DNA of 64,000 nucleotides from an uncultured Draconibacterium sp. (GTDB lineage Bacteria; Bacteroidota; Bacteroidia; Bacteroidales; Prolixibacteraceae): the NCBI RefSeq assembly GCF_963676815.1, contig NZ_OY781365.1:2514501-2578500 (forward strand), written 5' to 3'. Below are positions 7,851 to 16,825 of the stretch, in pieces; position 1 is the stretch's first letter; each line of letters begins with the position of its first letter. The notes below the pieces were generated by a model. It had not been told where the DNA came from. It worked only from the letters and a program-made list of their open reading frames with translations, and made no database searches. A program made the position numbers and the translations under genes.

Positions 7851-10800
7851 TTACTTGTAATTCAAATTTGTAGGTAAAAACTTCTCTACAAATTCTACTG
7901 GTTCGTTTTTACGTTTCGCATAATCTTTAACCTGCTCTTTGCTAATTTTTTCAAGACTGAAATAGCGCGACTCAGGATGCACAAAGTACTGCCCTGAAAC
8001 CGAAGCATTCGGATACATGGCAAAGTGCTCTGTTAGCGAAATTCCAATTTCCTCAGCATCGAGCAGTTTGAAAAGATTCTCTTTTTCAGAATGCTCGGGA
8101 CATGCCGGATAGCCCAATGCCGGACGAATTCCCTGGTATTTTATTTTTAGAATTTCATCGAGCGTCAGGTTTTCACCTGGTGCATACCCCCAGTAATTCT
8201 TACGAATTTCAAGGTGAAGTAGTTCTGCAAAAGCCTCACTTAAACGGTCGGCCAGAGCTTCAACCATTATTGCTTTATAATCGTTGTGCTCTTCGCGGAA
8301 CTGTTTGGTCCACTTTTCAATGCCAATTCCGGCAGTTGTGGCAAAACCTCCGCAATAATCAACTTTTCCCGATTCTTTTGGCGCCACAAAATCAGATAAA
8401 CAGAAATTAGCGACGCCCTCTTTTTTCTGTTCTTGCTGACGAAGATGATAGAAACGTCCGATCTCTTTTTCGCACGATTCGTCTTCGTAAAGAACCACAT
8501 CGTCGCCATCCGATTGCGCCGGCCAGATTCCAAAGGCGGCATTGGCCTGCAGCATTTTTTTCGCTATAATTTCATCCAGAAATTCATTCCCTTCTTTGAA
8601 AAGTTTTTTAGCCTCTTCGCCCTGTTTTTCATCGGCCAGAATTTGCGGATAATGACCTTTTAATCCCCAGGTAATAAAGAAGAAAGTCCAGTCGATATAA
8701 TTCCGAAGTTCTTCCAGCGGAAAGTCGATCAGATGTTTTACGCCTGTGAAATTCGGTTTATAGATTGGTGTGTTGTTCCAATCGATCGGGAATTTATTTT
8801 CGCGCGCTTTTTCAAGTGTAATGTATTCTTTCGCTTTTCGTTTTCCCTGGAATTCGCGAATCTGTGCATATTCAGCATCCAGATCAGTAATGAACTTTTC
8901 ATTCTTTGAGATCAGGTTCGAAACCACATTAACTGCCAGCGAAGCATCTTTTACATGAACCACCGGAGCCGAATATTCAGGTGCAATTTTAACTGCCGTA
9001 TGAATTTTTGAAGTGGTTGCACCACCGATCATTACCGGGATATTCATTTTGCGGCGTTCCATTTCTTTGGCAATCTCCACCATAATTTCCAGCGATGGAG
9101 TGATCAATCCACTCAATCCGATTACATCCACTTCGTTTTTAATGGCTTCATCCAAAATCTTTTCGGTTGGAACCATAACACCCAAATCGATGATATCGTA
9201 GTTGTTACATCCCAGCACAACACCAACAATGTTTTTACCAATGTCGTGCACATCGCCTTTTACGGTGGCCATTAGTACTTTCTTCTGCGATGTGCTGTTT
9301 TTGAATTTTGCCTTATCCGCTTCAATATATGGAAGCAAATAAGCCACCGCTTTTTTCATTACCCGTGCCGACTTAATTACCTGTGGAAGGAACATTTTTC
9401 CCGAGCCAAATAACTCACCAACCACGTTCATTCCGTCCATCAACGGGCCTTCGATGATATTCAAAGCAGGCGAATATTTTTCAATGGCTTCGGCCATATC
9501 TTCGTCAACAAATTCAGGCAATCCTTTTACCAAAGCATGCCCAATCCGTTCTTCAAGCGGCAACTCACGCCACTCGTCTTTCTTCTCTTCTTTTTTTGTT
9601 GTTGACTTCAGGTTTTCGGCAAACTCAAGCAAACGTTCCGTTGCGTCAGGTCGGCGATTTAATACCAGGTCTTCAATCTTTTCAAGGAAATCTTTAGGTA
9701 TCTCATCGTAAATCTGCAACATTCCAGGATTAACAATTCCCATGTCAAGTCCTGCCTTGATGGCATGGAAGAGGAACACCGAGTGCATCGCTTCACGAAC
9801 CACATTATTGCCGCGGAAAGCAAACGACACATTACTAACACCGGCACTAACTTTTGCTAGTGGCAGATTCTCTTTTATCCATTTTACCGATTCGATGAAC
9901 GAAACAGCGTAATTGTTATGCTCTTCAATTCCGGTACCGATGGTTAGCACATTCGGATCGAAAATAATATCCTGTGCCGGCAAGCCAACTTTTTCTGTCA
10001 GTATTTTATAAGCGCGGCTACAAATTTCTTTACGGCGTTCGGTGTTGTCGGCCTGACCTTTTTCGTCAAAAGCCATAACGATAACGGCTGCACCATAACG
10101 TTTAATTTTTTGCGCCTGCTCGATGAAAATCTCTTCACCTTCTTTCAGGCTGATGGAGTTTACAATGGCTTTTCCCTGAAGACATTTTAACCCGGCTTCG
10201 ATCACGTTCCATTTCGATGAGTCGATCATAATTGGCAACCTGGCAATATCAGGTTCGGCCATTATCAGGTTCAGGAAAGTCACCATTTCTTTTTCGGCAT
10301 CGAGCATGGCATCGTCCATGTTTACATCGATCACTTGTGCTCCGTTTTCAACCTGGTGGCGTGCAATGGTTAGCGCTTCCTCGTATTTTTCTTCGCTGAT
10401 GAGTCGTGCAAATTTGCGCGATCCGGCAACGTTACAACGTTCACCAATATTCAGGAAGTTGGTATTTTCGGTAATGGTAACCGGCTCCAGTCCACTCAAC
10501 TTTGTGTAAGTAGTAGCTTCGGCGCGGTGGTGCGGGTTGGCTTTCGCAGCCATATCAGCAAAAGCTTTAATGTGAGCGGGTGTTGTACCGCAGCAACCAC
10601 CAATAATATTTACATAGTTGTTATCGAGATACTGTTTGATGTGCCCGGCCATGATTTCCGGCGTTTCGTCGTACTCGCCAAACTGGTTCGGCAATCCGGC
10701 ATTTGGGTGTGCACTGATGTGAAATGGTGCTTTTCCGGCCAGTTCTTTAATATACGGTTGAAGATCGGTAGCTCCCAACGAACAGTTTAGCCCGATACTT

Positions 10801-11519
10801 AGCAAATCAACATGCGAAACCGAGTTAAGGAAGGCTTCCAGCGTTTGACCTGAAAGTGTACGGCCACTGGCATCGGTAATCGTTCCCGAAACCATCAGCG
10901 GAATATTTAAACCTTTTGCATCCAGCACTTCTTCAATGGCAAAAATGGCTGCCTTGCTGTTTAGTGTATCAAAAATAGTTTCAATCAGTAACAGATCAAC
11001 ACCGCCATCAAGTAACGCTTCCACCTGTTCGCGATAGGCAATTTTAACCTCGTCGAATGAAATAGCACGATAACCGGGATCATTTACATCCGGCGAAAGC
11101 GATAATGTTTTGTTGGTAGGACCTACAGAACCAGCAACGTATCGCGGTTTATCCGGATTGGCTTCGGTGTATTTGTCGGTCAGTTTTTTGGCCAATTCAG
11201 CCGAAGCCTTATTCATTTTATAGACATACTCTTCGGCATTGTAATCGGCCTGCGAAATGCTGGTTGCATTAAATGTGTTGGTGCAAATAATGTCAGCGCC
11301 GGCTTCCAGATAAGCTTCATGGATTTCCGAAATAACATCGGGGCGGGTAAGCGACAACATGTCGTTATTCCCTTTCTGATCGCTGGGATGATCTTTCAAC
11401 AATTCGCCCCTGTAATCGGCCTCGTCCAGTTTATATTCCTGAATCAGCGAACCCATCGCACCATCCAATACCAATACTCTCTTTTTGAGTTCTTCGCGTA
11501 TATCTCTTTTTATAGTCAT
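7851..11519 (-). CDS. metH: Cobalamin-dependent methionine synthase
   Basis: 1222 residues with all four modules: homocysteine-binding barrel (about 1-330, with GGCCGTTP zinc cysteines), methyl-THF-binding domain (about 350-610), cap plus B12-binding domain (about 650-880, with DVHDIGKNI providing the cobalt-ligating histidine) and the AdoMet activation domain (about 900-1222). It transfers the methyl group from methyl-THF to homocysteine in the cytoplasm. Only 70 bases separate it from the UPF0280 gene upstream, so it is probably the last gene of the SAM-riboswitch operon, with metF next to it. Confidence 0.97.
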   Translation of the reverse strand: MTIKRDIREELKKRVLVLDGAMGSLIQEYKLDEADYRGELLKDHPSDQKGNNDMLSLTRPDVISEIHEAYLEAGADIICTNTFNATSISQADYNAEEYVYKMNKASAELAKKLTDKYTEANPDKPRYVAGSVGPTNKTLSLSPDVNDPGYRAISFDEVKIAYREQVEALLDGGVDLLLIETIFDTLNSKAAIFAIEEVLDAKGLNIPLMVSGTITDASGRTLSGQTLEAFLNSVSHVDLLSIGLNCSLGATDLQPYIKELAGKAPFHISAHPNAGLPNQFGEYDETPEIMAGHIKQYLDNNYVNIIGGCCGTTPAHIKAFADMAAKANPHHRAEATTYTKLSGLEPVTITENTNFLNIGERCNVAGSRKFARLISEEKYEEALTIARHQVENGAQVIDVNMDDAMLDAEKEMVTFLNLIMAEPDIARLPIMIDSSKWNVIEAGLKCLQGKAIVNSISLKEGEEIFIEQAQKIKRYGAAVIVMAFDEKGQADNTERRKEICSRAYKILTEKVGLPAQDIIFDPNVLTIGTGIEEHNNYAVSFIESVKWIKENLPLAKVSAGVSNVSFAFRGNNVVREAMHSVFLFHAIKAGLDMGIVNPGMLQIYDEIPKDFLEKIEDLVLNRRPDATERLLEFAENLKSTTKKEEKKDEWRELPLEERIGHALVKGLPEFVDEDMAEAIEKYSPALNIIEGPLMDGMNVVGELFGSGKMFLPQVIKSARVMKKAVAYLLPYIEADKAKFKNSTSQKKVLMATVKGDVHDIGKNIVGVVLGCNNYDIIDLGVMVPTEKILDEAIKNEVDVIGLSGLITPSLEIMVEIAKEMERRKMNIPVMIGGATTSKIHTAVKIAPEYSAPVVHVKDASLAVNVVSNLISKNEKFITDLDAEYAQIREFQGKRKAKEYITLEKARENKFPIDWNNTPIYKPNFTGVKHLIDFPLEELRNYIDWTFFFITWGLKGHYPQILADEKQGEEAKKLFKEGNEFLDEIIAKKMLQANAAFGIWPAQSDGDDVVLYEDESCEKEIGRFYHLRQQEQKKEGVANFCLSDFVAPKESGKVDYCGGFATTAGIGIEKWTKQFREEHNDYKAIMVEALADRLSEAFAELLHLEIRKNYWGYAPGENLTLDEILKIKYQGIRPALGYPACPEHSEKENLFKLLDAEEIGISLTEHFAMYPNASVSGQYFVHPESRYFSLEKISKEQVKDYAKRKNEPVEFVEKFLPTNLNYK

Positions 11520-11528
11520 TTATCTTCT

Positions 11529-11587
11529 TTCTTTGCACAAAAACTCTAAGTTTCAAAGGGATTCTTAGTGTCTTCGTGGCTTTGTGT
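11529..11587. repeat. Degenerate CTT(A/C/T)GTG-type repeat between metH and the UPF0280 gene
   Basis: The stretch contains CTTAGTG, CTTCGTGG and CTTTGTG in close succession, plus the inverted pieces CACAAA and CTAAG. It can fold loosely into a hairpin. It resembles the low-complexity interspersed repeat seen in many Bacteroidota intergenic regions (from memory). It has no visible coding content. Confidence 0.4.
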
Positions 11588-11589
11588 TT

Positions 11590-12342
11590 CTATTTCAGTA
11601 TCCGTATTTCGTTGTTACCCTTAATGCCTATTTTATCTTCGCAAATAATGAGTAACGATTGTATCTCTTCATAATTTTCTGCCTGTTTAATCACTTTTTC
11701 TACATGGGCAGGTGTTTTCACTTTATTTCCCAGTGCCGTTGCCAGCGCATCTGCCAACAGAATGTCTTCACAAACCACCACCACTGCATCAGCTTTTCCA
11801 TAACTTATAGATGGGCCAACAGTTCCAGCAGACGTACAAATGCCAAAGGTACGACTCCCTGGGGGAATTACCAGTCCAATACGCTCGGAGAGAATTGATT
11901 CGCCTGCAAAAACAGATAAAACCAGTTCATCTTGCACTAGTAGATAGATGTCGCCGCCATTCTCAATTAACAGCTCCTGTACCGAAAAGTTTTTACAAAT
12001 TTCTTCGCCAATTTCGCGGGCAAACAAACCTGCCACTGCCGACATGGGGCCAATTCCTGCTTTCTCGGCAGCTGCTGCCATTTCTTTTGCTTTCTCGGGT
12101 GCAAATTCAGACGGCTGAAATGGTTTCAGGCTTTTTTTGAAAAACGGTTCTTTTTCAATATAATCATCGAAAGTTTGGCGCAGCGTTTTCATTTTTGCCA
12201 AAGCCACTTCGCGCATCTCTTCATTGAAAGACGCCGGATCGATGCCGATCCAAAGATCTGTTTCCAGGTGTTTTACTTCAAAACCTGTAAAACGTTCGGT
12301 ATTAAACTGGCTGCGGTAGGTACGTTCTTCAAAAATGTTCAT
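11590..12342 (-). CDS. UPF0280 family protein (COG2122, ApbE-like), sulfide/homocysteine metabolism
   Basis: 250 residues from the ATG at 12342; an upstream TTG at 12393 would overlap the preceding gene and is less likely. The UPF0280 fold is related to ApbE FMN transferases; AGIGPMSAVAG and the glycine-rich ENGGDIYLL and CTSAGTVGPS segments are family landmarks. In Methanosarcina a COG2122 protein was genetically linked to sulfide use for homocysteine synthesis together with COG1900 (DUF39) and a NIL/ferredoxin protein, which are exactly the two upstream neighbours here. The biochemical role of UPF0280 remains unclear. Confidence 0.87.
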   Translation of the reverse strand: MNIFEERTYRSQFNTERFTGFEVKHLETDLWIGIDPASFNEEMREVALAKMKTLRQTFDDYIEKEPFFKKSLKPFQPSEFAPEKAKEMAAAAEKAGIGPMSAVAGLFAREIGEEICKNFSVQELLIENGGDIYLLVQDELVLSVFAGESILSERIGLVIPPGSRTFGICTSAGTVGPSISYGKADAVVVVCEDILLADALATALGNKVKTPAHVEKVIKQAENYEEIQSLLIICEDKIGIKGNNEIRILK

Positions 12343-12373
12343 CGTTTTAAATCGTGATAAAGTGAAGTTGCTT

Positions 12374-12784
12374 TTATCTAAAATCAATTTCAAACAAATT
12401 CAACGGGCAAGCCGGAATACAAAGTTCGCAAACCACACATTTGCTCTTGTCGAATTCTAGTTTCCACGACTGCTTGTTCATATTTAAAGCTCCGGCAAAA
12501 CATACGGCGGTGCAGTTTCCACAGTCGATACATTTTTCTTCTTTCCAGCGAATACGTTTGTCCAGTGATTCGCAGGTTATTTTGTGACTTCGAATGTATT
12601 CAACGCCGTTCTCGATGTTTTCTTTTGTGCCTTGCAGTTCCAGCAAAAGACTTCCGCGTTTTCCGGGATAGACTTCTGCTTTCAAGATATTAATCCTGAT
12701 ATCGTAATCTTTTACCAGGTGATAAGTAAAAGCTTTATCGCCGCTTTGCGGAGGAAAGTTTAATATGTATCTTTTTTTAATCAT
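12374..12784 (-). CDS. NIL domain-containing 4Fe-4S ferredoxin
   Basis: 136 residues: an N-terminal NIL domain (about 1-70, a small ferredoxin-like ligand-binding fold also found on methionine ABC transporters) and two 4Fe-4S motifs, CIDCGNCTAVC (about 86-96) and CVVCELCIPACP (about 116-127). The gene overlaps the DUF39 gene by 8 bases. By family precedent in methanogens this protein supports the DUF39 enzyme in making homocysteine from sulfide and aspartate semialdehyde, presumably as electron carrier or sulfur handler. The start overlap is consistent with translational coupling. Confidence 0.93.
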   Translation of the reverse strand: MIKKRYILNFPPQSGDKAFTYHLVKDYDIRINILKAEVYPGKRGSLLLELQGTKENIENGVEYIRSHKITCESLDKRIRWKEEKCIDCGNCTAVCFAGALNMNKQSWKLEFDKSKCVVCELCIPACPLNLFEIDFR

Positions 12785-13940
12785 TGTCGACCTCCGTTTC
12801 TTTTAGTCCGTTTAACGATGTGTTTGTTGGGAACATTTGCACCGGTTTGCTTACCTCAAACTCTCCGTTAAGCAACCATTTTTTAAGTTCATCAGCAATT
12901 TTGCGTGCTTTCTTTAAGCTGGCAACAGGTGCTGTTCTTATTTTTTTGCCTTTCACTTTTATGGTTCCCGACTGTAACTCCTCGTATGTTACTTGCCCCA
13001 GTTTTGGCATTCCAACCGTTCCGTAATCGAGTACCGAGGTCTCAATCTGGCTGTTATTAATCGACACGCGTTTGGCAATATCAGCATTCAGAATTGGGAT
13101 AGGAATTCCAATCCCAACGAACATGCTCACCCCATATTTTTCGTACGATGCGGCCTGAATGTACTCGGGCGACATTTCTTTCAGATTACCCATAACCGCA
13201 ATTGTTGCAGCGTTTGTAACCGGAACTCCCAATTCGTTTTTTGGCTTTGTGGTGTGAAATTGTGTTCCCGGCCAAACCACAAAACCTTGGGTGCCCCCTA
13301 AAAATATTCGTGTACCGAGCCCGATTGTTTTAAACTCCGGATCGTTCAGCAGCGGACTTAATTCACCCGATGTGGAGTAGGTGGCATTGCGTAAATTGGG
13401 CAACAAAGTACCCATGTAGGTATGTTTTATCGTTGATGTGGTGTTAACAGCCACATTGTAATTCTGATAAGCATTTCGCGGATTAAAAAGTGTACACTCA
13501 TTAATGGTGTTAATGTTAATCGTGGTTTTTATATGTTTCCGCGGATAACAATCGGTTCCTTTTGCCCAGGCTTCCAAAACCACATCTTTTCCTTCCAAAA
13601 GATCTTGAATAACATGTGCTCCTCCGTAATCCGGGTTTTCAGGATCGCAGGCGGTGGCGCCAATGTATGAATCAACAGCGGCCAGCCCTTCGTAACACGG
13701 AACGCCGTTCAAACGTATTTTTTCCATTCGGATTGGCGGATCGGCATGGCCAAAATTTATAATCGCCCCCGACGAGCACATGGCGCCAAAGGTTGCTGTG
13801 GTTACTACATCTACTTTCTCAACTATTTCTTCGGGCGACATTTCTTTCGCCATTTTCGCAACTTCTTCGGCGGTTAAAATCACTGCTTTTCCAGCCTTCA
13901 GTTTTTGGTTAATTTCTTCGTACGATTTTGTTGTCGACAT
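12777..13940 (-). CDS. Homocysteine biosynthesis protein (DUF39, COG1900)
   Basis: 387 residues, full length for the HcyBio/DUF39 family. Conserved cysteines occur in FGAMCSSG, GVPCYEG and ATACDP, with glycine-rich GTRIFLGGTQGFV in the middle. COG1900 proteins in methanogenic archaea make homocysteine directly from aspartate semialdehyde and sulfide, bypassing O-acylhomoserine. It is the first gene behind the SAM riboswitch and is followed by the NIL/ferredoxin and UPF0280 partners and metH, so the context supports this function strongly. No O-acetylhomoserine sulfhydrylase is present in this window. Confidence 0.93.
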   Translation of the reverse strand: MSTTKSYEEINQKLKAGKAVILTAEEVAKMAKEMSPEEIVEKVDVVTTATFGAMCSSGAIINFGHADPPIRMEKIRLNGVPCYEGLAAVDSYIGATACDPENPDYGGAHVIQDLLEGKDVVLEAWAKGTDCYPRKHIKTTININTINECTLFNPRNAYQNYNVAVNTTSTIKHTYMGTLLPNLRNATYSTSGELSPLLNDPEFKTIGLGTRIFLGGTQGFVVWPGTQFHTTKPKNELGVPVTNAATIAVMGNLKEMSPEYIQAASYEKYGVSMFVGIGIPIPILNADIAKRVSINNSQIETSVLDYGTVGMPKLGQVTYEELQSGTIKVKGKKIRTAPVASLKKARKIADELKKWLLNGEFEVSKPVQMFPTNTSLNGLKETEVDND

Positions 13941-13949
13941 ATTTTAAAA

Positions 13950-13981
13950 AGTCGGAAGTTGGAAGCTCAAAGTCGGAAGTA
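13950..13981. repeat. AGTCGGAAGT short repeat
   Basis: AAGTCGGAAGT appears twice around TTGGAAGCTC, between the DUF39 start and the leader. Such GTCGGAAGT strings are frequent simple repeats in Bacteroidota intergenic DNA (from memory). Confidence 0.4.
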
Positions 13982-14053
13982 TAAACTTTCGAAATCGGCT
14001 ACTGTCTTCATTTAAAAGTTCTTAATGATATTTTTTACTCGGCCAATTTTTAT

Positions 14054-14067
14054 GCGGTTAAAACCGC
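14054..14067 (-). promoter_or_regulatory. Hairpin in the riboswitch-DUF39 leader, possible expression platform
   Basis: Perfect GCGGTT/AACCGC stem with a 2-base loop, read on the minus strand as GCGGTTTTAACCGC followed by ATAAAAATT. It lies between the riboswitch aptamer and the DUF39 start. The T tract is weak, so whether it is an intrinsic terminator is uncertain. Confidence 0.35.
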
Positions 14068-14149
14068 TGGTGCATACACATATTTGCCCCGTGCAGATAG
14101 CTGGTAAAAAATAATTTGTAGTGCAGTTTCTTCATCGATCGTGTTTTAA

Positions 14150-14256
14150 TTATAATTCCGTTTCCGGCCGGGTATTGGCACCGTTTTATCAGCTGCTTGG
14201 CCGACAAGGTTGCCAGAGTTTCGCAGAGCCCGATCTCTCCACTCTTCTGTATAAGC
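14150..14256 (-). promoter_or_regulatory. SAM riboswitch (SAM-I/S-box type)
   Basis: Read on the minus strand, the region carries the S-box conserved core in order: AGAGTGGAGAGATCGGGC, then CGAAACTCTGGCAACC, then ACGGTGCCAATACC, then a closing CCGGCCGGAAACGG segment. TTATA on the 5' side and TATAA on the 3' side can pair as P1. It sits about 215 bases upstream of the DUF39 gene in a leader with a good promoter, and should sense S-adenosylmethionine to repress the homocysteine/methionine genes. SAM-I versus a close variant needs a covariance model. Confidence 0.88.
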
Positions 14257-14288
14257 AAACACCCTTATTGAAAGAATATTTGATGCCG

Positions 14289-14318
14289 CAAAGATAGTTG
14301 ATTTTGTGATTTAACAAA
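14289..14318 (-). promoter_or_regulatory. Promoter of the SAM-riboswitch methionine operon
   Basis: On the minus strand TTTG (14315-14318), an 18-base spacer and TATCTTTG (14289-14296) fit the Bacteroidota -33/-7 consensus closely. The predicted start is about 25 bases before the riboswitch core. Confidence 0.75.
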
Positions 14319-14545
14319 CAATACCAATATTAACACCAAATAAGCTTTAAATTTCTATTCTTTTGAATTTATACTTCGCTAAAAAATTTAGCATGAACTT
14401 AAGCTATGCCAAAATTTTTTTAACTTGTCTAAATCCAAAATCTCTAAAAATTTTTAAAACTTATTTGGAATTAAAATTGGAATAAGCAGAACTTGCAGTT
14501 AACGAAATAAAGATATTTTGAACCATTTAATTAAGAAAACTCATT
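14319..14545. other. Intergenic region before the DUF3365 gene
   Basis: AT-rich spacer between two divergent units. Beyond the minus-strand promoter I see no RNA, repeat or clear plus-strand promoter. Confidence 0.5.
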
Positions 14546-15106
14546 ATGACAAACAAAATCTTGCCAATCCTGCTGTTATTTTTCTGTTTCGCCTGTTCGC
14601 CAAAATTGGATAAAGAAACGTATAAAAAGTATCAAAACAGTGGTCAGGAAATTACTACCAATGTTCAGGCAGTGCTTTTGAGCAATGTGGGAAAAGCCAT
14701 TCAAACCGGGGGACCGGAATATGCAGTGGAGTTTTGTAATTTGGAAGCCAGCTCAATTGTGGATAGTCTGAATGGAGTATACGATTGTGAAATTTCAAGA
14801 GTTTCGGCCAAAAACCGTAATCCGCAAAATGCATTGAATTCGGAGCAGGAAAAACAAATGTGGCAACTTTTTGCCGAAGAACAACTGGCGGACACCGTAT
14901 TGCAAAGTGGCAATGATTTGGTTTATTACAAGCCGATCAGAACGGGAATGCCGGCCTGTTTAAAATGTCATGGTAGTACCGAAACGGATATTAATGCGGC
15001 CACCAAACAAAAGCTGCAAGAATTGTATCCAAATGATTTGGCAACGGGTTATAAATTGAATGATTTTCGTGGACTTTGGAAAGTTGAGTTTAAACCGGAA
15101 ATGTAA
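14546..15106 (+). CDS. DUF3365 family c-type heme lipoprotein
   Basis: 186 residues with a lipoprotein signal (FCFACS, Cys17). The DUF3365 (Tll0287-like) sensory fold follows, with one c-type heme motif CLKCHG near residue 139. Such proteins bind heme in the periplasm and are often redox or gas sensors. It lies 120 bases upstream of a membrane histidine kinase on the same strand. A signalling partnership is possible, but there is no fusion or overlap to prove it. Confidence 0.85.
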   Translation: MTNKILPILLLFFCFACSPKLDKETYKKYQNSGQEITTNVQAVLLSNVGKAIQTGGPEYAVEFCNLEASSIVDSLNGVYDCEISRVSAKNRNPQNALNSEQEKQMWQLFAEEQLADTVLQSGNDLVYYKPIRTGMPACLKCHGSTETDINAATKQKLQELYPNDLATGYKLNDFRGLWKVEFKPEM

Positions 15107-15267
15107 AATAATTATACCGAAGACTTGTCGAATGCGTTGCTAAACCGCTCAGTTAGGATTTTTTTATTATTTTCAAACGCACACTCAGCACAATGAATGA
15201 GTTTGTAGAACATTTAAACTTTTGTTGATTGAGGGAGGAGAAGGATGATTTTAAATACAGTATTCTT

Positions 15268-16707
15268 ATGGTATTTAATTTGAATCAGGTTGGAGCAAAT
15301 GGATTTAAATTGCTAAACCTGAACTTTCCGGATAAAGAATTGGAATATAAATTTCGAACCAGTTACTTTAACCGGTCGTTAAGCACTGTGCGTATTGCTC
15401 TGTTAACCACTGCACTTCTGTTTACCTTTTTTGCTTTTTTTGATAAGTATGCTTCCCCTGATTTTGCATCTGAGTTTTATCGGGTAAGATTCTTTTTTGT
15501 TATTCCGTGGCTGCTTTTAATGGTTGCTTTAAGCTATCTTAAAAACTTTAAAAAGTGGTGGGAATCACTTATGTTTTTATCAATGCTGGTAACCGGAAGC
15601 GGGATGATTTACATTTTAAGACGCGACCCGATTTTCTATTATGAAGGAGGATTATACATTATAATCGCAGGAGGTTATTTGTTTATTAAAATGCGGTTTA
15701 TAAAGGCTTCTATTGGTGGATGGTTGCTAATTGTGGTTTACAATTATCTTATTTTTTACCTGGCAGAAAAAGGTAGCTATTTAACGACCGACATTATTGT
15801 AGCTAATTCGCTTCTTATCTCATTGAATATTATATGTATGATTGGTTTATACAGTTCTGAGCGACTCGAACGCTTAAGTTTTTTAAGGCAGGAAAAGCTG
15901 GTTGAGAAGCAGGATGAGATTGAACAGATAAACATGTATTTGGAGACAAAAGTTAGGGAACGCACCGGCGACCTTCTTTTGGCTAAGGAAAAAGCAGAGC
16001 ACAGCGAGCGGCTAAAATCGGCATTTTTGGCAAATATGAGCCATGAGATAAGAACTCCAATGAATGGAATACTTGGATTTACGGAATTGTTGAAAGACCC
16101 GGGTTTATCAGATGAAGATTTTCAACGCTTTATTTCCATTATTCAGCAAAGTGGAAATCGATTGGTGAATACCGTTAACGATATTGTTGAGATTTCGAAA
16201 ATAGAAGCCGGACAAGTTGATATTTCGCTAAGCGAATTTAATATCGGGGAATTGGTAAACGAGTTACTGGATTTCTTTCAGCTTGAAGCACAAGCCAAGG
16301 GAGTGGTGCTTACACCGGCAGTTACTTTATTACCCGAAAATCAAATAATAAAAAGTGATAAGAATAAACTGGTTTCAGTGTTTACGAACTTAATAAAGAA
16401 TGCGATAAAATTTACCGACTCGGGAGAAATTAAAGTGGACTGTAATGTTACAGGCTCGTGGTTTGAATTCTCAATTTCCGACACCGGAATAGGTATTGCT
16501 TCGGATCGCATTGAAGCTATTTTTAACCGCTTTGAACAAGGAGATATTTCCGATCGTCAGGCACGACAGGGCTCTGGCCTGGGATTGGCTATTGCCAAAT
16601 CATACATTAACATGCTCGATGGGGAGATTAATGTGATTTCAAGTCAGGACGAGGGGAGTAGCGGCTCAACTTTTAAAGTAAAGTTGCCCGTTCGTCTTGA
16701 TTTTTAG
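15268..16707 (+). CDS. Membrane sensor histidine kinase
   Basis: 479 residues from the ATG at 15268; a TTG at 15229 could add 13 residues. About six transmembrane helices occupy residues 40-200, followed by a coiled linker, a HisKA dimerization domain (NMSHEIRTPMNG with the phospho-accepting histidine) and a HATPase_c domain (N box NLIKNAIKF, G1 box DTGIGI, G2 box GSGLGLAI). It would autophosphorylate and pass phosphate to a response regulator that is not in the window. The multi-helix sensor has no recognisable ligand-binding domain. The heme lipoprotein upstream is its only candidate partner here. Confidence 0.92.
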   Translation: MVFNLNQVGANGFKLLNLNFPDKELEYKFRTSYFNRSLSTVRIALLTTALLFTFFAFFDKYASPDFASEFYRVRFFFVIPWLLLMVALSYLKNFKKWWESLMFLSMLVTGSGMIYILRRDPIFYYEGGLYIIIAGGYLFIKMRFIKASIGGWLLIVVYNYLIFYLAEKGSYLTTDIIVANSLLISLNIICMIGLYSSERLERLSFLRQEKLVEKQDEIEQINMYLETKVRERTGDLLLAKEKAEHSERLKSAFLANMSHEIRTPMNGILGFTELLKDPGLSDEDFQRFISIIQQSGNRLVNTVNDIVEISKIEAGQVDISLSEFNIGELVNELLDFFQLEAQAKGVVLTPAVTLLPENQIIKSDKNKLVSVFTNLIKNAIKFTDSGEIKVDCNVTGSWFEFSISDTGIGIASDRIEAIFNRFEQGDISDRQARQGSGLGLAIAKSYINMLDGEINVISSQDEGSSGSTFKVKLPVRLDF

Positions 16708-16741
16708 TACATGAATACAACCTTACATTTATATAAATGAA

Positions 16742-16774
16742 AACAGGCAAATCGCAAATGGAAATGCCTGTTTC
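16742..16774. terminator. Hairpin between convergent histidine kinase and GH3 genes
   Basis: AAACAGGCA (16742-16750) pairs with TGCCTGTTT (16766-16774). On the minus strand it is followed by TTTTCATTT, suitable for ending the glucan operon; the plus strand has a poorer T run. Confidence 0.55.
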
Positions 16775-16825
16775 TGAAAGTTAGCAAAGGATGTTATTCA
16801 CCCTTTATCGTTATAATTTAGCCTC

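Noticed and set aside
12343..12393. TTG-initiated extension of the UPF0280 gene
   Set aside because: It overlaps the NIL/ferredoxin gene and a normal ATG is available at 12342.
14058..14258. Minus-strand 66-residue frame upstream of the DUF39 gene
   Set aside because: It lies on the SAM riboswitch and its leader; the RNA motif explains the sequence better.
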